From contig NZ_JARLTC010000007.1 of the NCBI RefSeq assembly GCF_029382225.1, positions 248,001-312,000 of the forward strand: DNA of 64,000 bases, read 5' to 3'. Shown one piece after another: positions 59,872 to 64,000 of this stretch. Source of the stretch: Spongiactinospora sp. TRM90649 (GTDB lineage: Bacteria > Actinomycetota > Actinomycetes > Streptosporangiales > Streptosporangiaceae). A program made the position numbers and the translations under genes. The stretch's first letter is position 1; every line of letters starts with the position of its first letter. The notes beneath the pieces are model-generated. The model was given only the letters and a program-made list of their open reading frames with translations, made no database searches and was not told the DNA's origin.

Positions 59872-60992
59872 GATGTTCCTCCCGGGGTGGATCCGGTCCA
59901 GGCGGCGCGCAGGAGCGCGGCCAGCTCCGGCCGGTTCACGGGTCGTGGGTTGGCGTAGGGGGCGGCCAGCACCTCGTCGGCCACCCGGTCGAGGTCGGCC
60001 TCGGCGACCCCCAGTTCCCTGAGACCGCCGGGAACGCCCGGCCCGGTCGCCAGGGCCGCGAGCGCGGCGGCGGCGTCGTACGCGCCGAGCGCCCTGCGCA
60101 GCGCGGCATCGGCGCCCGGGGCGGCGGGCAGGTTGTAGGCGGCGACGTGCGGCAGCATGACGGCGTGCGTCTCGGCGTGCGGCAGGTTCAGCATGCCGCC
60201 CAGCACGTGACACAGCTTGTGGTGCAGGCTCATCGTGGTGGCGCCCAGGCAGGCGCCGCACAGCCAGGCCCCGCGCAGCGCCGCCTCCCGTCCTGCCGTG
60301 TCGCCCGTGTCGCTCGTGTCGCCCGTGTCGGCGGCGAGCGACGGCAGCGCGGCGGCGAGGTCGCGGACCCCCTGTTCGGCCATCGCCGCCACCACCGGCG
60401 AGCCGTCCGGCGCGTACAGGGCCTCGACGGCGTGCGCGATCGCGTTGACCCCGCTGGTCACCGAGACGGCGGCGGGGAGCGTCATGGTCAGGTCGGGGTC
60501 GTAGACGACGCCGCGCGGCAGCACGACCGGGTCGCGTCCGGTCGTCTTGCGGCCGTTCTCGGTGAGGCCCCAGATGGGGGTCATCTCCGAACCCGCGTAG
60601 GTCGTGGGCACCGCCACCACGGGCAGGCCCCGCCGCAGCGCGAGCGCCTTGCTCAGGCCGATCGTGGAGCCGCCGCCCGCGGCGACGCAGCCGTCGGCGG
60701 CCAGGCCGTCCGCGACGGCCTCGGCGGCGGCCACGGTCTCGACCGGCACGTGCATCCTCGCCTGGTCGAACACGCCCACGGCGCGCGGGCCGAGCAGGCC
60801 GGCCACCCGCGCGGCGAGGTCCCGCTGCTGCGGGGTGGACAGCACCAGTATTCGCCGCGCCCCGGTCCGTTCGGCCTCCTCGGGGAGCCGCGCCAGGCTT
60901 CCCCGGCCGAACACGACCCGCATCGGCAGGGCCTCGTAGACGAAGCCGCCTTCGTGAACAGAGCCGCCTTCGTGAACAGAGCCGTCCGTCAT
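59868..60992 (-). CDS. Maleylacetate reductase
   Basis: A 374-residue iron-type alcohol dehydrogenase of the maleylacetate reductase branch: [15 protein letters not shown] (nucleotide binding, about 105-120), [15 protein letters not shown], and [20 protein letters not shown]. It reduces maleylacetate to 3-oxoadipate with NAD(P)H. The N-terminus has a doubled SVHEGG, encoded by an 18-bp tandem repeat, and the middle carries a [11 protein letters not shown] repeat. ATG 60992 has AAGGGA upstream and overlaps the permease stop. Confidence 0.87.
   Translation of the reverse strand: MTDGSVHEGGSVHEGGFVYEALPMRVVFGRGSLARLPEEAERTGARRILVLSTPQQRDLAARVAGLLGPRAVGVFDQARMHVPVETVAAAEAVADGLAADGCVAAGGGSTIGLSKALALRRGLPVVAVPTTYAGSEMTPIWGLTENGRKTTGRDPVVLPRGVVYDPDLTMTLPAAVSVTSGVNAIAHAVEALYAPDGSPVVAAMAEQGVRDLAAALPSLAADTGDTSDTGDTAGREAALRGAWLCGACLGATTMSLHHKLCHVLGGMLNLPHAETHAVMLPHVAAYNLPAAPGADAALRRALGAYDAAAALAALATGPGVPGGLRELGVAEADLDRVADEVLAAPYANPRPVNRPELAALLRAAWTGSTPGGTS
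60945..60980 (-). repeat. 18-bp tandem repeat at gene start
   Basis: Two exact copies (60945-60962 and 60963-60980), in frame, encode SVHEGG twice near the N-terminus of maleylacetate reductase. Confidence 0.85.
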
Positions 60993-62007
60993 TAGTCCCT
61001 TGCCTTTCCGGTTCGCCCGCGTCGCCTGGCCAGCAAGGTGGAGATCGCCACCGCGACGACGAGGGCCGCGCCGTTGAACACGTCGGGCACCCAGTCGGCG
61101 GCGCCCGCCAGGGTGAGCCCGCTCACCGACACCGCGACGAACAGCGCGCCGACCACGGTGCCGAGCACGTTGTAGCGGCCGGGGTCGATCGCGGTGCCGC
61201 CGAGGAAGACCGCGGCCAGCGCCGGGAACAGCAGGTCCACCCCGCTGTTCACCAGGCCACCGCCGTTGCGCGCGGTGAGCAGCACGCCGGCGATCCCGGC
61301 GAGCCCGCCGGAGATCACGAAGGCCAGGAACGACATCCGGGTGACCGAGATGCCGACCAGGCGGGCGGCGGCCGGGTTGCCGCCGACGGCCTGCAACCGG
61401 CGTCCGGCGGCGGTGCGGCCGAGCACGAACCAGCAGGCCGCGATGACGGCCGCCACCGGCCAGATCACCTGGGGCAGCCCGAGCCAGACCCCCGATCCGA
61501 GATCGCGCAGCGGCTGTGCGATGTCGCGGGTGATGCCCACCCCGCCTGTGTACCACTGCACGACGCCGGGCAGAAGCGTGGCGGTGCCGATCGTGACGAT
61601 GAACGCGTTGAGCCGGAGCACCGCCACCAGGGTCGCGTTGACCAGCCCGACGGCGAGCCCGGCCAGCAGGCCGCCGGCCACGCCCACCGCGAGCGGGGCC
61701 CGGAAGTCGGACAGCAGCGCCGCGCAGGTGATCGACGACACCAGCGAGGTCGCCGCTACGGAGAAGTCGAAGTGCCCGGCGACCAGCGGGAAGATCGCCG
61801 CGATGCCGAGCACCGACACCACGGCGATGTTGCCCAGCACCGCCTGCAGGTTCGCCGGCGTGGGGAAGGCCGCCGAGCTGGCGGGCAGCACGCTGAAGAA
61901 GACGAACACCGCGCCGAGCAGCAGGACCAGGCCGTAGCGCTCGCCGAGCCGCCGCAGCGCGGCGGACCGCGCAGGCCCGGGCGCCGTGCCCGGCACGGCG
62001 GTGGCGC

Positions 62008-62011
<4 letters not shown>
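60992..62011 (-). CDS. ABC sugar-type permease (RbsC-like)
   Basis: A 339-residue permease of the BPD_transp_2 class with 8-10 helices ([60 protein letters not shown]). GGAGG precedes ATG 62011, which overlaps the ATPase stop by 4 bp. It forms the channel of the second importer of the locus. Confidence 0.88.
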
Positions 62012-63542
<1,531 letters not shown>

Positions 63543-63546
<4 letters not shown>

Positions 63547-64000
63547 CGCCCCCACGCCTTGCGGTACGCGGAGCGGAAGTCCACGGGTGTGGCGTAGGCG
63601 CCCGACCCGGGCAGGTTGGCCTTGGCGTCGATGATCTGGAAGCCGAGCCCGGCGGGGGCGGGCTTCTCCCCGGCGAAGGCCCTGATCAGGGTGTCCACGG
63701 CGGCCCAGCCGTACCAGTCGATGGGCTGGCCGACCGCGGCGTGCTGGCCCCGGTCGCCGCGCACGAGGTCGAGGTTGGGCGGCAGGCCCTCGCCGCCGAT
63801 CAGGCGCAGCTCGTCCTCGCGGGGCGATCCGGCGACGGCCTGCGCGGCCCCGGCCAGTACCAGCGAGTCCAGCGGGACCGACACCCAGGTGGCGTCGGGG
63901 TGTTTGAGCAGCGCCGACTCGATGATCTGGCGCACGTCGCCGAACGTGTTGTGCGTCACGTCCACGGTGTGGACGCGGCAGCCGGAGCACCCGGCGATGC
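63543..64000 (-). CDS. ABC substrate-binding protein, sugar type (partial)
   Basis: Only the C-terminal 152 codons are in the window; the gene runs past position 64000. The text (ESALLKHPDATWVSVPLDSL, WYGWAAVDTLIRAFAG) fits Peripla_BP_4 receptors such as RbsB. The stop overlaps the ATPase start by 4 bp. It is the first gene of the second importer operon within the window. Confidence 0.75.

Overview
This is a GC-rich actinobacterial chromosome segment. The dense three-codon-position GC bias, SigE-type sigma factors, NarL-type two-component pairs, F420-type and YceI/MarR genes and an actinomycete integrative and conjugative element (AICE) all fit. A filamentous actinomycete near Streptosporangiales is my best guess, from gene content only. 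No rRNA and no CRISPR array were seen.

Layout. 1-5.9 kb is ordinary chromosome: an AAA ATPase, a MauE-like plus double-psi-barrel gene pair, a SigE sigma factor, and a divergent MarR/YceI pair. A tRNA-Ser(GCU) gene at 5939-6027 is the integration site of a 13 kb AICE (5973-19008). A 75 bp identical repeat bounds the element, covering the tRNA from anticodon loop to 3' end plus downstream sequence. The AICE carries int, xis, an HUH-type rep, a tiny zinc-ribbon gene, an FtsK-like tra, a Pra-like activator, a GntR/KorSA-like repressor with repeated operator half-sites, an XRE-type regulator broken by a frameshift, a Nudix protein comparable to the pSAM2 immunity factor Pif, and a low-GC NACHT NTPase (15509-18334) that is probably an anti-phage cargo gene. 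Beyond attR lie a rep fragment and a third att-like footprint, so a second element once sat in tandem.

20-34 kb returns to chromosome: a PadR/MFS/hemerythrin operon (the MFS internally deleted), a TudS-like protein, TspO, a uracil-DNA glycosylase, a Tat-type multicopper oxidase, a FxLD-type methyltransferase, a SigE sigma/anti-sigma pair, and a two-component system. A tRNA-Arg(ACG) gene at 33859-33931 is followed by an integration graveyard (34.2-35.5 kb) with two unrelated integrase remnants. 35.5-45 kb is eroded: a 108-bp-repeat TPR gene with a displaced reading frame, a secreted ParB-like protein, an IS5-type element inserted into an MFS pseudogene with a 3-bp target duplication, an orphan Imm8 protein, a truncated subtilase, and a response regulator fused in frame to a histidine-kinase ATPase domain.

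45-50 kb holds membrane proteins, a deazaflavin-dependent reductase, a second NarL pair and a DUF418 protein. 50.3-64 kb is a catabolic locus for a hydroxylated benzoate: an ACMSD-type decarboxylase, a FAD monooxygenase, hydroxyquinol 1,2-dioxygenase and maleylacetate reductase, served by two ABC importers (a Liv-type with fused LivHM permease and an Rbs-type) and an IclR regulator with a perfect operator. The expected flow is dihydroxybenzoate to resorcinol to hydroxyquinol to maleylacetate to 3-oxoadipate. Several genes in 27-61 kb have short tandem duplications exactly over their start or stop codons, a recurrent micro-duplication signature.
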